A stretch of DNA of 64,000 bases, taken from assembly GCF_001096185.1 (NCBI RefSeq), contig NZ_CRPU01000010.1, forward strand, positions 1 through 64,000. The letters run 5' to 3'. A model generated the notes under the pieces. The model worked only from the letters and a program-made list of their open reading frames with translations, was not told the origin of the DNA and searched no databases. Below are positions 49,896-58,403 of the stretch, in pieces (positions within the stretch are counted from its first letter, which is position 1; the number at the start of each line of letters is the position of its first letter). The translations under genes were made by a program, and so were the position numbers. This DNA is from Streptococcus pneumoniae (GTDB taxonomy: Bacteria > Bacillota > Bacilli > Lactobacillales > Streptococcaceae).

Positions 49896-50912
49896 TTAAG
49901 ACCACTCATTTTCTGCTTTAAATTCATTGTTCATGATGTCATAAATGGCATCTTTGATATTGGTTCCGTGGTAGATAACTTGGTAAATGGCCTGCGTAAT
50001 CGGCATATAGACTCCAAGTTCTTGCGCTAGTTCGTAGGCTGCTCGAGTCGTTGAAATTCCTTCAATCACCATGCCCATATTGGCTTCGATATCAGCTAGG
50101 GATTCTCCACGACCAAGGGCATCTCCAGCTCTCCAGTTACGAGAGTGGATGGAAGTTCCCGTTACGATCAAATCTCCCACACCAGATAAGCCACTATAGG
50201 TCAGTGGATTGGCCCCGAGTGCTACCCCTAGGCGGGTAATTTCTGCCAAGCCTCGAGCGATGATGGCTGCCTTGGCATTGTCACCAAATCCCAGACCATG
50301 TAAAGCTCCGGCACCGACAGCGATAATATTTTTAAGAGCACCAGCAGTTTCAACTCCAATAACATCCGTATTGGTATAAAGTCGGAAGTAGTGATTACTA
50401 AAGAGCTCTTGAACGTATTGAGCTGTTTGTAAATCTTTAGAAGCAGCAGTGATTAAAGTCAGGTCACGCACAATGGTTTCTTCTGCATGACTAGGACCTG
50501 AAACAACGACAATATCACTGCGGAGATGTTCAGGAATTTCTTCTTCAAGGATGGTTGATAATCGTTTATGGCTATCAGGTTCTAATCCCTTTGATGCGTG
50601 CATGATGATAGCCTTATGGTCTAAGGTTTGTGCAACTTGCTGGGCAACAAGTCGTGTCACTTTTGTTGGGACAACAAATAAAATCGCATCTACATCTTTC
50701 AGTGCCTCTGCTAAGTCGGTGTAGGCAATGATATTTTCATCTAGGACGACATCTTTAAAGTAGTGCTTATTAGTATGATAGGTATTAATTTCATTGATTT
50801 GCTCGGGAAGATTTCCCCAAATACGTACCTCGTGTCCATTGTCATTTAAGACTTGTGAAAGGGCAGTTCCCCAAGAACCAGGCCCCAAGACGGCGATGGT
50901 TTGTTTTTCCAT
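49896..50912 (-). CDS. gpsA: Glycerol-3-phosphate dehydrogenase, NAD(P)+
   Basis: GpsA (338 residues) reduces dihydroxyacetone phosphate to sn-glycerol-3-phosphate for phospholipid synthesis. The dinucleotide motif GPGSWGTAL, the substrate motif [11 protein letters not shown] and the catalytic Lys region [17 protein letters not shown] are present. GGAGG lies before the ATG. It leads a two-gene operon with galU. Confidence 0.97.
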   Translation of the reverse strand: MEKQTIAVLGPGSWGTALSQVLNDNGHEVRIWGNLPEQINEINTYHTNKHYFKDVVLDENIIAYTDLAEALKDVDAILFVVPTKVTRLVAQQVAQTLDHKAIIMHASKGLEPDSHKRLSTILEEEIPEHLRSDIVVVSGPSHAEETIVRDLTLITAASKDLQTAQYVQELFSNHYFRLYTNTDVIGVETAGALKNIIAVGAGALHGLGFGDNAKAAIIARGLAEITRLGVALGANPLTYSGLSGVGDLIVTGTSIHSRNWRAGDALGRGESLADIEANMGMVIEGISTTRAAYELAQELGVYMPITQAIYQVIYHGTNIKDAIYDIMNNEFKAENEWS

Positions 50913-51014
50913 GATTTCCTCCTTAATAGAGTTCTTTCTCTTATTCTATCATATTCTAGGGGATTTTGCACTTGCATTGCTGGGGAGTGGTGGCTTTGTG
51001 ACTTGAAAAATATA

Positions 51015-51049
51015 TAAAAACCGAGACGAAGTGATAAACTCTTAGTCTC
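51015..51049. repeat. Left 35-bp direct repeat bounding the ABC cassette
   Basis: TAAAAACCGAG and ACTCTTAGTCTC lie in a 35-base unit that recurs at 55140-55174 with four mismatches. Each unit can form a hairpin; the right one is a full terminator while this one has lost its T-run. Confidence 0.6.
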
Positions 51050-51141
51050 TAGTCTTTAGTTAAAGTGAGAAGAAATCTGATAGATAGTTTGATTCAATAT
51101 ATGCTATAATAGAGGTAAACAACTCAGGAGGTTCTTGTAGG

Positions 51142-52062
51142 TTGCGAGAGTTTGGCGAAAAAATTAAAAGATTACGTTTGGCTAAAAAAATCAGTCGTTC
51201 AGAATTTTGTGGTGATGAGTCTGAATTAAGTATTCGTCAATTAATTAGAATTGAAAATGGAGAATCTAGACCAACACTAACAAAGTTAAAATATATCGCT
51301 GAACGTTTGGGGGTTGAAGATTACAAGTTGATGCCAAGTTATATAGAGTTGGATAAGGAATACCTAGAATTGAAGTATTTCTTGATGAGGACTCCTACAT
51401 ACGAAGATGAAACTATCGCCCAAAAGAAAGAGAGTGTTTTTGATAAGATTTTTGAAGAATATTATGATAGACTTCCTGAGGAAGAAAGGTTTATCGTAGA
51501 TGTTTTACAAGCATATGATGACTTTGGTTGGTGGAATGATGATAGCAATTTAGGAATGATTTTACAAGAGTATTTCGATCACATTTTGTTGAAATCAAAA
51601 TATGAAGTTAACGATATTTTAATCATAAAGCTATTTTTGGTAAGATTAGTACACCAAGATACGATAATAGATGAGATTGAAGTGAATACCTTCTTAGTAA
51701 TAGCTGATAAAATTTTACAACAAGTTGAGATGTTTGATATTGAATATTCATTTCTAATCAGAGATTCATTACTTTTGTTGTTAGGAATATTTGAAAAAAT
51801 TGCTAATTACAGTCAATTTGAAGATATTCTTTATAAATTAAATGAAATTACCTCAAAATCATACGACTATCAGAAAAAACCAATTATTCGACTATGGGAG
51901 TGGCGCTATGCATTATTTGTAAAAAAAGATTACCCAGTAGCTGAAAATTATTTTCAAGAAGCAAAAATATTTGCTAGAATGATTGATAATCGTCATTTGA
52001 TAGAACAGCTAGAAAAACAATGGCAACATGACCTCCAGGATTTTTTTAAAAATAAACATTAG
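51142..52062 (+). CDS. RRNPP-like peptide-responsive regulator (PlcR/Rgg type)
   Basis: This 306-residue protein has an N-terminal helix-turn-helix (about 5-62: KIKRLRLAKKISRSEFCGDE, IRQLIRIENGESRPTLTKL) and a long all-helical, TPR-like C-terminal domain, the layout of PlcR and Rgg sensors. The start is TTG at 51142, with CAGGAGG upstream and an extended -10 (TATAAT) at about 51104. A tiny hydrophobic peptide ORF and an ABC transporter follow on the same strand after a terminator. It probably binds a short peptide, but no ligand is proven. Confidence 0.8.
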   Translation: MREFGEKIKRLRLAKKISRSEFCGDESELSIRQLIRIENGESRPTLTKLKYIAERLGVEDYKLMPSYIELDKEYLELKYFLMRTPTYEDETIAQKKESVFDKIFEEYYDRLPEEERFIVDVLQAYDDFGWWNDDSNLGMILQEYFDHILLKSKYEVNDILIIKLFLVRLVHQDTIIDEIEVNTFLVIADKILQQVEMFDIEYSFLIRDSLLLLLGIFEKIANYSQFEDILYKLNEITSKSYDYQKKPIIRLWEWRYALFVKKDYPVAENYFQEAKIFARMIDNRHLIEQLEKQWQHDLQDFFKNKH

Positions 52063-52126
52063 AAAATAAAAAAGTGACAAAAATGTCATTAGTTAAAAAG
52101 ACCGAGAGAAAGTTTTCAAAATCATA

Positions 52127-52172
52127 AAAACGCATGATATCAGGTGTTTAAAAACTTGATATTATGCGTTTT
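52127..52172 (+). terminator. Terminator of the RRNPP-like regulator gene
   Basis: AAAACGCATGATATCA (52127-52142) pairs with its near-complement at 52157-52172. It is almost the same hairpin type as that at 24216-24262. Confidence 0.85.
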
Positions 52173-52233
52173 ATCGTTTAAAGAGTTATTATGTTTTTCC
52201 CTTAGATTTAGCTCGGATCGAGTTCCTTTTTAT

Positions 52234-52317
52234 ACTAATTGAGTACTCATTAGTAGATAAGTTGTTGAAATTAGTGACATTTATGACCTTGGCGAATGTG
52301 TAACATAGAAGTATAAT
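52234..52317 (+). promoter_or_regulatory. Promoter and operator of the peptide-ABC operon
   Basis: TTGGCG (52289-52294) and TATAAT (52312-52317) are 17 bases apart. Upstream lies a near-palindrome around TGAGTACTCA (52234-52254) with ACTAA/TTAGT arms, and a GTGACATTTATGAC element (52273-52286). A related TGACAAAAATGTCA palindrome is at 52074-52087. One of these may be the regulator's site. Confidence 0.6.
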
Positions 52318-52347
52318 AATCCTGTAGAAAAAATAAGGAGAGAAAAT

Positions 52348-52389
52348 ATGTTAGTGCTAGTTGTTGCCATTTTTTGGATTTATAAATAA
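52348..52389 (+). CDS. 13-residue hydrophobic leaderless peptide candidate
   Basis: The frame reads MLVLVVAIFWIYK. AAGGAG lies seven bases before the ATG, an excellent ribosome site. The operon promoter starts about 25 bases upstream, and the ABC ATPase begins 22 bases after the stop. It has no signal peptide. It resembles the class of leaderless hydrophobic signals such as SIP (MWLLLLFL) that act on RopB, an Rgg protein. Alternatively it is a translated leader that couples to the ABC genes. Confidence 0.5.
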   Translation: MLVLVVAIFWIYK

Positions 52390-52411
52390 TAAAGATAGAA
52401 TGGGAAGGTCT

Positions 52412-53092
52412 ATGTTAGAACTAAAAAATATTAGCAAAAGTTACGGACAAGGGACGCTAAAAAATAATGTCTTAAGAGAAATAAATTTTAAGGTAGTTGA
52501 AGGAGAATTTGTATCGATAATGGGACCATCAGGTTCGGGCAAATCGACATTTATCAATATTTTGGGACTGATTGATTCTGAATTTGAAGGAGAATATATA
52601 TTAGACGGAAAAAGTATTGAGAAGTTAAATGAAAATCAACAAGCAAGTTACCGTAATCGTGATATTGGATTTGTTTTTCAACAATTTCATCTTATTGATG
52701 AATATACTGTTAAAGAAAATATTTTATTATCATTCCTATATTCTGACCAACAGCCAGATATAGAATACATTGATAGTTTATTACAAGACTTAGGGCTTAT
52801 AGATAAGATGAATGAGTACCCAAGTCATTTATCAGGCGGACAGAAGCAACGAGTTGCTTTAATTAGAGCTCTTGCTCATAAACCTAGATTTCTTATAGCG
52901 GATGAACCTACAGGTGCATTAGATGAGAAAAATAGGAATGAGATATTGCAAATTCTACAAAATTTGAATCATTCTGGAACGACAATTATTGTAGTAACTC
53001 ACGATGAGTTTGTTGCTAGTCATTGTAGAACAAGGTATCGAATGAAAAATGGGTATCTAACATCTGAAGGAGAAGGATTACATGAAGTTTAA
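52412..53092 (+). CDS. MacB/LolD-type ABC ATP-binding protein
   Basis: This 226-residue ATPase starts MLELKNISKSYG. Walker A is GPSGSGKST, the signature LSGGQKQR, Walker B FLIADEPTGALD and the switch TTIIVVTHD. It belongs to the MacB-like group that exports peptides or lipoproteins, or confers peptide resistance. ATG at 52412 is chosen because GGGAAGG precedes it. It overlaps the permease gene by 11 bases. Confidence 0.93.
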   Translation: MLELKNISKSYGQGTLKNNVLREINFKVVEGEFVSIMGPSGSGKSTFINILGLIDSEFEGEYILDGKSIEKLNENQQASYRNRDIGFVFQQFHLIDEYTVKENILLSFLYSDQQPDIEYIDSLLQDLGLIDKMNEYPSHLSGGQKQRVALIRALAHKPRFLIADEPTGALDEKNRNEILQILQNLNHSGTTIIVVTHDEFVASHCRTRYRMKNGYLTSEGEGLHEV

Positions 53093-54236
53093 AAAGCTGT
53101 TAATAGATACTCTAAAGCTGTTAAAGAGGAATAAAAGACAAAGCATTCTGACGTCCTTAGCCATCACAGTGGCAACATTTGTTTTATTAGTAATACTATC
53201 AAGTTCTTCCTATACAACTTCTACATTAGGGAATGATTTAAAGATAGAAGAAGACACAGCAACAATGACTTATACTCCTCAGAATATGTTGGATATTAGA
53301 GGGTTTACACAGGAAGATAAACAATTGGTTGAGCAAACTATTGGAAAACCTGCAAGACTTTCTTCCAGTTCTTATGCTTTGTATGCTGAAACGTATTTTA
53401 ATGATTCTAAGCAGAATCTTAGTTTTCGAACATTAGGCGATTTGAATAAGAATGGTTTAGTTGTGCCTGCTTTATTAAAAGGAAGAGCATTAGAGGAACT
53501 AGATGGAGGTGTCGCTATTAGCGATAAGGCTCTTATGTCATTGACTCGAAAGGAAAATATTGAAACTTTTTTAGGAGAGACTATCAATATATCTGGGAAA
53601 GAATATTCAATTCAGGCAATATATTATGGATCAGCTGTTAATGAAAGATTACCTTCTTTATTGGTTACCAATGAAATCAAAGAGTTACTTTTAGGAGGAA
53701 GAGAATATTTTGATGAATTAGTAGTAGAAACTAATCAGTTGGAGAATATAAATAAGGCTTTATCTGCTTTAGATACTTATGGAACATTCCGTAAGGAAGG
53801 AACCTATGCATATGTAGATAATAGAAGGGTATATGAGGAAACAAAGGCCCAAGCTACTACAATATTAAATTTCATTGCACTTTTATCAAGCATTTCAATT
53901 TTTGTAGCTGGTTTTGGGGTTATGAATGCTATGTTGTCTTCTGTTAGCGAACGTAGCAAGGAGATAGCCATTCGTCGAGCTTTGGGAGCTAAAAAATCTG
54001 ATATTTATCAATCATATATGATGGAGGGGATTCTTTTATCGCTTCTGGGAGCTATAACTGGTATTGGAGTAGCGACATTATTTGTTGTTTTAATGAACAT
54101 GAGTGGTTTTGTTACGACACTAACTCTGGATCATATTTTGATTACTCTATTCACAACGGGTGTATTTGGAATTGTATTTAGTATTATGCCTGCAATGGTT
54201 GCAGCAAATAAAAATGTTATTGAAGGTCTAAGGTAA
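53082..54236 (+). CDS. MacB/FtsX-type ABC permease
   Basis: This 384-residue protein has one N-terminal helix, a large extracellular domain (about 45-265) and three C-terminal helices (SISIFVAGFGVMNAM region onward). The motif SSVSERSKEIAIRRALGAKK links helix 2 to the ATPase. No signal of degeneration. With the ATPase it forms a mechanotransmission-type transporter, possibly for a bacteriocin-like substrate. Confidence 0.92.
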   Translation: MKFKKLLIDTLKLLKRNKRQSILTSLAITVATFVLLVILSSSSYTTSTLGNDLKIEEDTATMTYTPQNMLDIRGFTQEDKQLVEQTIGKPARLSSSSYALYAETYFNDSKQNLSFRTLGDLNKNGLVVPALLKGRALEELDGGVAISDKALMSLTRKENIETFLGETINISGKEYSIQAIYYGSAVNERLPSLLVTNEIKELLLGGREYFDELVVETNQLENINKALSALDTYGTFRKEGTYAYVDNRRVYEETKAQATTILNFIALLSSISIFVAGFGVMNAMLSSVSERSKEIAIRRALGAKKSDIYQSYMMEGILLSLLGAITGIGVATLFVVLMNMSGFVTTLTLDHILITLFTTGVFGIVFSIMPAMVAANKNVIEGLR

Positions 54237-54264
54237 TGATGGATGTGAATTTAAAGGAGGTAGA

Positions 54265-54681
54265 ATGAAATTTACAAAAATAGATAGAGTATTTTCTCTA
54301 TTGCTAATTGTGGAATTTACAATATGTTTTTTTACACTAGATAATTTTAATCTTTTTCAATTTATGCTGTTTGTACAAATTATACCATCAATATTATTAG
54401 CTTTGTTATCGGGAAGTATTTCTTCTAGGAGTAAGCACAGCTGGGTGTTATTAATTATTTTTGGAATAATCTATGCCTTAATGATGTTTGGAATTTTCAG
54501 AGTTACTCCTATGACGCTTATAGAACAAAATACGATTCAATCTGAAACTTCCGTATTTACATTCAATAGAAATTTACAGTTAGGAACTTATTTTGGATTT
54601 TTCTTGCAGGAATTTTTACTAGGAGCTTTTATTTGCACTATTTCAAAATGTTTTGGGAGAATTAAACAAGGGAAATTTTAA
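54265..54681 (+). CDS. Hypothetical four-helix membrane protein
   Basis: This 138-residue protein has four hydrophobic segments (about 10-28, 32-50, 56-76 and 110-130) and a basic C-terminus. GGAGG precedes the ATG. It follows the ABC permease and looks like an immunity or accessory membrane protein. The family is not recognised. Confidence 0.7.
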   Translation: MKFTKIDRVFSLLLIVEFTICFFTLDNFNLFQFMLFVQIIPSILLALLSGSISSRSKHSWVLLIIFGIIYALMMFGIFRVTPMTLIEQNTIQSETSVFTFNRNLQLGTYFGFFLQEFLLGAFICTISKCFGRIKQGKF

Positions 54682-54725
54682 TGAAGCCTGCATTAAAAAG
54701 AAGAATTGCTTCTGCGGTTATTTAG
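54681..54725 (+). other. 14-residue basic ORF or gene remnant
   Basis: MKPALKRRIASAVI begins on the last base of the upstream stop (TAATG) and ends at TAG. It may be the tip of a lost gene. No ribosome site of its own is seen. Confidence 0.25.
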
Positions 54726-54754
54726 AAAATGATATTATTGAAATGGTGTAACAT

Positions 54755-55063
54755 TTGGAGAAAATTATTTTTGAACGAAAAAGATTTGAGTATATCAGTC
54801 CTAAAAGAAAGCAAGTAAAGGATTTTATGATTCTAAAAAATTTCATGTCTAAGACAATTCAAGTTGAAATCAGAGTGGAGGGATACTTGTTAGACCTTCT
54901 TATTTTAAAAGAGATGAGTACAGAATTTTATAAATTAGATTTTCTTTCTTTGCCCTATGATGTCAATATAGATGTGAAAGAAGTTGTAGAGGATGTTGAT
55001 TTAACAGTCTATAAGAATAGTAAATATAGGGAGTTTGATTTCTTTAAAAATATTTGTAAATGA
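54755..55063 (+). CDS. Hypothetical protein, probably a gene fragment
   Basis: This open frame of 102 codons starts at TTG (54755) without a ribosome site. It encodes a charged protein with segments MILKNFMSKTIQVEIRVEGY and LDFLSLPYDVNIDVKEVVED. It may be the 3' part of a gene whose 5' end was lost at the edge of the cassette. I do not recognise a family. Confidence 0.35.
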   Translation: MEKIIFERKRFEYISPKRKQVKDFMILKNFMSKTIQVEIRVEGYLLDLLILKEMSTEFYKLDFLSLPYDVNIDVKEVVEDVDLTVYKNSKYREFDFFKNICK

Positions 55064-55139
55064 TATTTTTGAAAGCCTATCCATCCTTATATTAGAATTG
55101 CTACAACAAGTTTTCAACACTTGTTTCAATTGAACATAC

Positions 55140-55180
55140 TAAAAACCGAGGCTAAGTATTAAACTCTTAGTCTCGGTTTT
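55140..55180 (+). terminator. Terminator and right 35-bp direct repeat of the ABC cassette
   Basis: AAAAACCGAG pairs with CTCGGTTTT, with GCTAAG/CTTAG extending the stem. Bases 55140-55174 repeat the sequence at 51015-51049. Confidence 0.75.
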
Positions 55181-55205
55181 GATATTCGTTATAGTATAGC
55201 TAGGT

Positions 55206-55451
55206 TTATTTCAATTGATCTGTAATGTCTTTTGATAGCAACATTCCCAGATGATACGTTTTATTGATATAAGCAATGACATCATTGATATTTTCAGTCG
55301 TGTGAATTTTTTCTTTGATGTCAGCCCTAAATGTTTCATCCTTCAACAGTTGTTCTTGGTAGAGTATTTGAAGTCGTTCTTTTTCGTACTTATTGAGCAG
55401 AAAAAGGAAAACCAAGCTAATCACAACGAGGATATAAGCATATTGGCTCAT
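55206..55451 (-). CDS. Small hypothetical membrane protein
   Basis: This 81-residue protein starts MSQYAYILVVISLVFLFLL, one N-terminal helix, then a long charged helix (NKYEKERLQILYQEQLLKDE) and a C-terminal region. The start is set by GGGAG on the minus strand. It lies downstream of the structured repeat array that follows argS. The family is unknown. Confidence 0.65.
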   Translation of the reverse strand: MSQYAYILVVISLVFLFLLNKYEKERLQILYQEQLLKDETFRADIKEKIHTTENINDVIAYINKTYHLGMLLSKDITDQLK

Positions 55452-55588
55452 AGGAAATCTCCCTGTATGATAAAGAAGTAGTAGTGAGTAGATTGAATTA
55501 GTCAATTCAAAGTAGCAGAGCAAGTTAGCAAAACTTGTTAAGATCTTTGATAGACTTCTAAACTAAAATCCGTATAGGCTTTAGTGTA

Positions 55589-56076
55589 AGTTACTTAGAT
55601 TACTTTGCAATCAAGTAATTTAAAATATTACGACATGAAACAAACCAAATCGATATTATTTGGTTTGATGAATTAGTAAATCGTTTAGGCAAGTGTCCCT
55701 GATTACGACGTCATGGCTCCTGAATCGATTATATTTAGGGACCATGACTAGTGAAGCAGTTAGCTAGTCCGCATATAAGCGCGGCTAGCGTCTAACAATT
55801 AGGAACTTTAGTTCCAATAACTTTAAGATTACGACGTTGTAGGACATAAATCGATCATATTTATGTCACAGAACTAGTGAAGCGCCTAGCCAAATACCTG
55901 ATAAGATTTGGCGTTAGTTACTTAGACTATTTTACAATAAAGTGATCAAAAGATTACGACATGAACCTAACCAAATCGATATTATTTGGTTAGGTGAATT
56001 AGTGAAGCGTTTAGGCAATTCGCCATATAGCGATTGCCGTCAAGAGACTAGGAACTTTAGTTCCAGTCTCTTGTAA
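55589..56076. repeat. Tandem array of structured hairpin units, possible RNA or mobile hairpin element
   Basis: The 629-base gap between the small gene and argS contains four units starting at 55628, 55701, 55827 and 55952, the complete ones about 125 bases apart. Each begins GATTACGAC, then has a hairpin whose loop is CGAT plus NAT. The arms differ between units but always pair: CAAACCAAAT/ATTTGGTTTG, GACATAAAT/ATTTATGTC, CCTAACCAAAT/ATTTGGTTAGG. A conserved TAGTGAAGC follows, then a second hairpin, for example GCCAAAT/ATTTGGC, and a third hairpin of two alternating types. Unit 1 is truncated. The strand that acts is not clear and no open frame is present. Confidence 0.75.
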
Positions 56077-56080
56077 CGAT

Positions 56081-57772
56081 TTACATCTTCTCTGGCGCCT
56101 CTACTCCAAGCAAGCGAAGGGCTTCTTTGAGAACGACTGCGGTTGCGTAGCTGAGGGCTAGACGGCTGTCGCGTTCTGGACTTTCATCCAAGATACGTGT
56201 ATGTGCATAATATTTGTTGAAGGCTTGAGCCAGGCTAATTGCAAATTTAGCAATGATAGAAGGTTCAAAGTTATCCGCCGCACGGTTAATAATACGTGGG
56301 AAATCTTGGATGAGTTTGATGATTTCCCAACTTTCAGCATCATTCAAGCTATAGTTACCAGCAGTTTCTGGTTTGAAATCTGCTTTGCGCAAGATAGATT
56401 GGATACGAGCGTAGGCGTATTGAACGTAAGGTCCAGTTTCTCCCTCGAAGGACACCATAGCCTCTAGGTCGAAGTCGTATCCATTTGTACGGTCGGTCTT
56501 GAGGTCATAGAATTTAATGGCTCCAACTCCAACAGCATGTGCTACCTGATCTTTGTTTTCAAGTTCAGGATTTTTAGCTTCGATTTGGGCTTTGGCACGA
56601 CTAATGGCCTCTGCGACAGTAGGCTCTAGCAAGATGACATTCCCTTTACGCGTAGAGAGTTTTTTCCCTTCTTTTGTAACCAAACCAAAAGGAACGTGAG
56701 TAATGTCGTCACTCCAATCGTAGCCCATCTCTTGCAAGACAGCTTTGAGCTGTTTAAAGTGGGCAGATTGCTCTTGACCAACTACGTAGATAGATTTGGC
56801 AAATTGGTATTCATTTTTACGGTAAAGGGCTGCAGCCAAGTCACGTGTGATATAGAGAGTAGCACCATCAGACTTCTTGATGAGGGCTGGATGTTCAATT
56901 CCATATTTCTCAAGATTCACAACTTGGGCACCTTCTGATTCAACAAGAAGGCCTTTTTCAGAAAGAATGTCTACAACGGCATCCATCTTATCGTTGTAGA
57001 AGGCTTCTCCGTTGTAGCTGTCAAATTCGACTTGTAATTCATTGTAAAGTCGGTTAAATTCCACCAAACTTTCATCACGGAACCATTGCCAAAGTGCGAG
57101 AGCTTCCTCGTCTCCATTTTCAAGCTTACGGAACCATTCGCGTGCTTCTTCATCCAAGCTAGGGTCATTTTCAGCCTCAGCATTGATGCGGACATAGAGT
57201 TTAAGAAGTTCATCGATTGGATGAGCTTTTACAGCTTCTTCGTCGCCCCATTTTTTGTAGGCCACAATCAACATCCCAAACTGTTTACCCCAGTCTCCCA
57301 AATGATTGACCTTGACTGTTTGATAACCGATTTTTTGGAAAATATGTGATAAGCTATCTCCGATGACAGTTGAGCGCAGATGACCAATAGAGAATGGTTT
57401 AGCGATATTGGGACTAGACATATCGATAACAACATTTTCTTGTTTACCAATATTTTGATCAGCATAGTGTTCTTTTTCAGTGATAACAGCTTGCAATACT
57501 TGAGCAGAAATGGCAGATTTATCAAGGAAAAAGTTAACGTAAGGTCCTGTTGCAACAACCTTTTCAAAGGCTTGGCTGTTAATTTTTTCAGCCAGTTCAG
57601 CTGCGATCATTTGAGGTGCTTTACGTTCGACTTTTGCAAGAGAAAAAGCAGGGAAAGCAATGTCTCCCATTTCTGAGTTTTTAGGGGTTTCCAGTAAATT
57701 TAAAATAGCCTCTTGGTCTAGGCTATCAATGACGCTAGCCAATTCGCTAGCAATCAATTCTTTTGTATTCAT
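56081..57772 (-). CDS. argS: Arginyl-tRNA synthetase
   Basis: This class I synthetase (563 residues) charges tRNA-Arg. The N-terminal Add-1 domain is followed by the HIGH-type motif [16 protein letters not shown] and the C-terminal DALR helical domain ([16 protein letters not shown] onward). The KMSKS position reads KKLSTRKGN, as usual in ArgRS. It is divergent from argR, 134 bases apart. A long hairpin at 56044-56075 lies 6 bases after its stop, without a T-run. Confidence 0.97.
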   Translation of the reverse strand: MNTKELIASELASVIDSLDQEAILNLLETPKNSEMGDIAFPAFSLAKVERKAPQMIAAELAEKINSQAFEKVVATGPYVNFFLDKSAISAQVLQAVITEKEHYADQNIGKQENVVIDMSSPNIAKPFSIGHLRSTVIGDSLSHIFQKIGYQTVKVNHLGDWGKQFGMLIVAYKKWGDEEAVKAHPIDELLKLYVRINAEAENDPSLDEEAREWFRKLENGDEEALALWQWFRDESLVEFNRLYNELQVEFDSYNGEAFYNDKMDAVVDILSEKGLLVESEGAQVVNLEKYGIEHPALIKKSDGATLYITRDLAAALYRKNEYQFAKSIYVVGQEQSAHFKQLKAVLQEMGYDWSDDITHVPFGLVTKEGKKLSTRKGNVILLEPTVAEAISRAKAQIEAKNPELENKDQVAHAVGVGAIKFYDLKTDRTNGYDFDLEAMVSFEGETGPYVQYAYARIQSILRKADFKPETAGNYSLNDAESWEIIKLIQDFPRIINRAADNFEPSIIAKFAISLAQAFNKYYAHTRILDESPERDSRLALSYATAVVLKEALRLLGVEAPEKM

Positions 57773-57857
57773 TAAGAGCTCCTTTTGGACTTTTCTACTA
57801 TTTTATCACAATTTTAAAGAAAGAAGAAAAAATTTTTGAAATCTCCTATTTTTTTGG

Positions 57858-57886
57858 TATAATATAGTTATAAAAATAGTTATAAA
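57858..57886 (+). promoter_or_regulatory. argR promoter with tandem ARG-box-like repeats
   Basis: An extended -10 (TGGTATAAT, 57855-57863) is followed by two copies of ATAGTTATAAA (57864-57874 and 57876-57886). AT-rich repeats of this kind are typical ArgR targets, so autoregulation is likely. Confidence 0.55.
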
Positions 57887-57906
57887 TATTCACATAAGAG
57901 GATTTT

Positions 57907-58353
57907 ATGAGAAAAAGAGATCGTCATCAGTTAATAAAAAAAATGATTACTGAGGAGAAATTAAGTACACAAAAAGAAATTCAAGATCGGTTGGAGGCGC
58001 ACAATGTATTTGTGACTCAGACAACCCTGTCTCGTGATTTGCGCGAAATCGGCTTGACCAAGGTCAAGAAAAATGATATGGTGTATTATGTACTAGCAAA
58101 TGAGACAGAAAAGATTGATTTGGTTGAATTTTTGTCTCATCATTTAGAAGGTGTTGCAAGAGCAGAGTTTACCTTGGTACTTCATACCAAATTGGGAGAA
58201 GCCTCTGTTTTGGCAAATATTGTAGATGCAAACAAGGATGAATGGATTTTAGGAACAGTTGCTGGTGCCAATACCTTATTGGTCATTTGTCGAGACCAGC
58301 ACGTTGCCAAACTCATGGAAGATCGTTTGCTAGATTTGATGAAAGATAAGTAA
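57907..58353 (+). CDS. argR: Arginine repressor ArgR
   Basis: ArgR (148 residues) has the winged-helix domain with [17 protein letters not shown] and the C-terminal arginine-binding and hexamer domain ([17 protein letters not shown]-like stretch, [15 protein letters not shown]). It senses arginine and controls arginine genes, and sits beside argS. The start follows AAGAGGA. Confidence 0.93.
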   Translation: MRKRDRHQLIKKMITEEKLSTQKEIQDRLEAHNVFVTQTTLSRDLREIGLTKVKKNDMVYYVLANETEKIDLVEFLSHHLEGVARAEFTLVLHTKLGEASVLANIVDANKDEWILGTVAGANTLLVICRDQHVAKLMEDRLLDLMKDK

Positions 58354-58403
58354 GGTCTTGGGAGTTGCTCTCAAGACTTATTTTTGACAAGGAGAGACGG
58401 ACA

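Noticed and set aside
55589-56076. tRNA genes, attC-type integron sites or a CRISPR array
   Set aside because: No cloverleaf or anticodon arm, no GTTRRRY core and no constant-length spacers. The repeated part is a hairpin unit, and its arms change.
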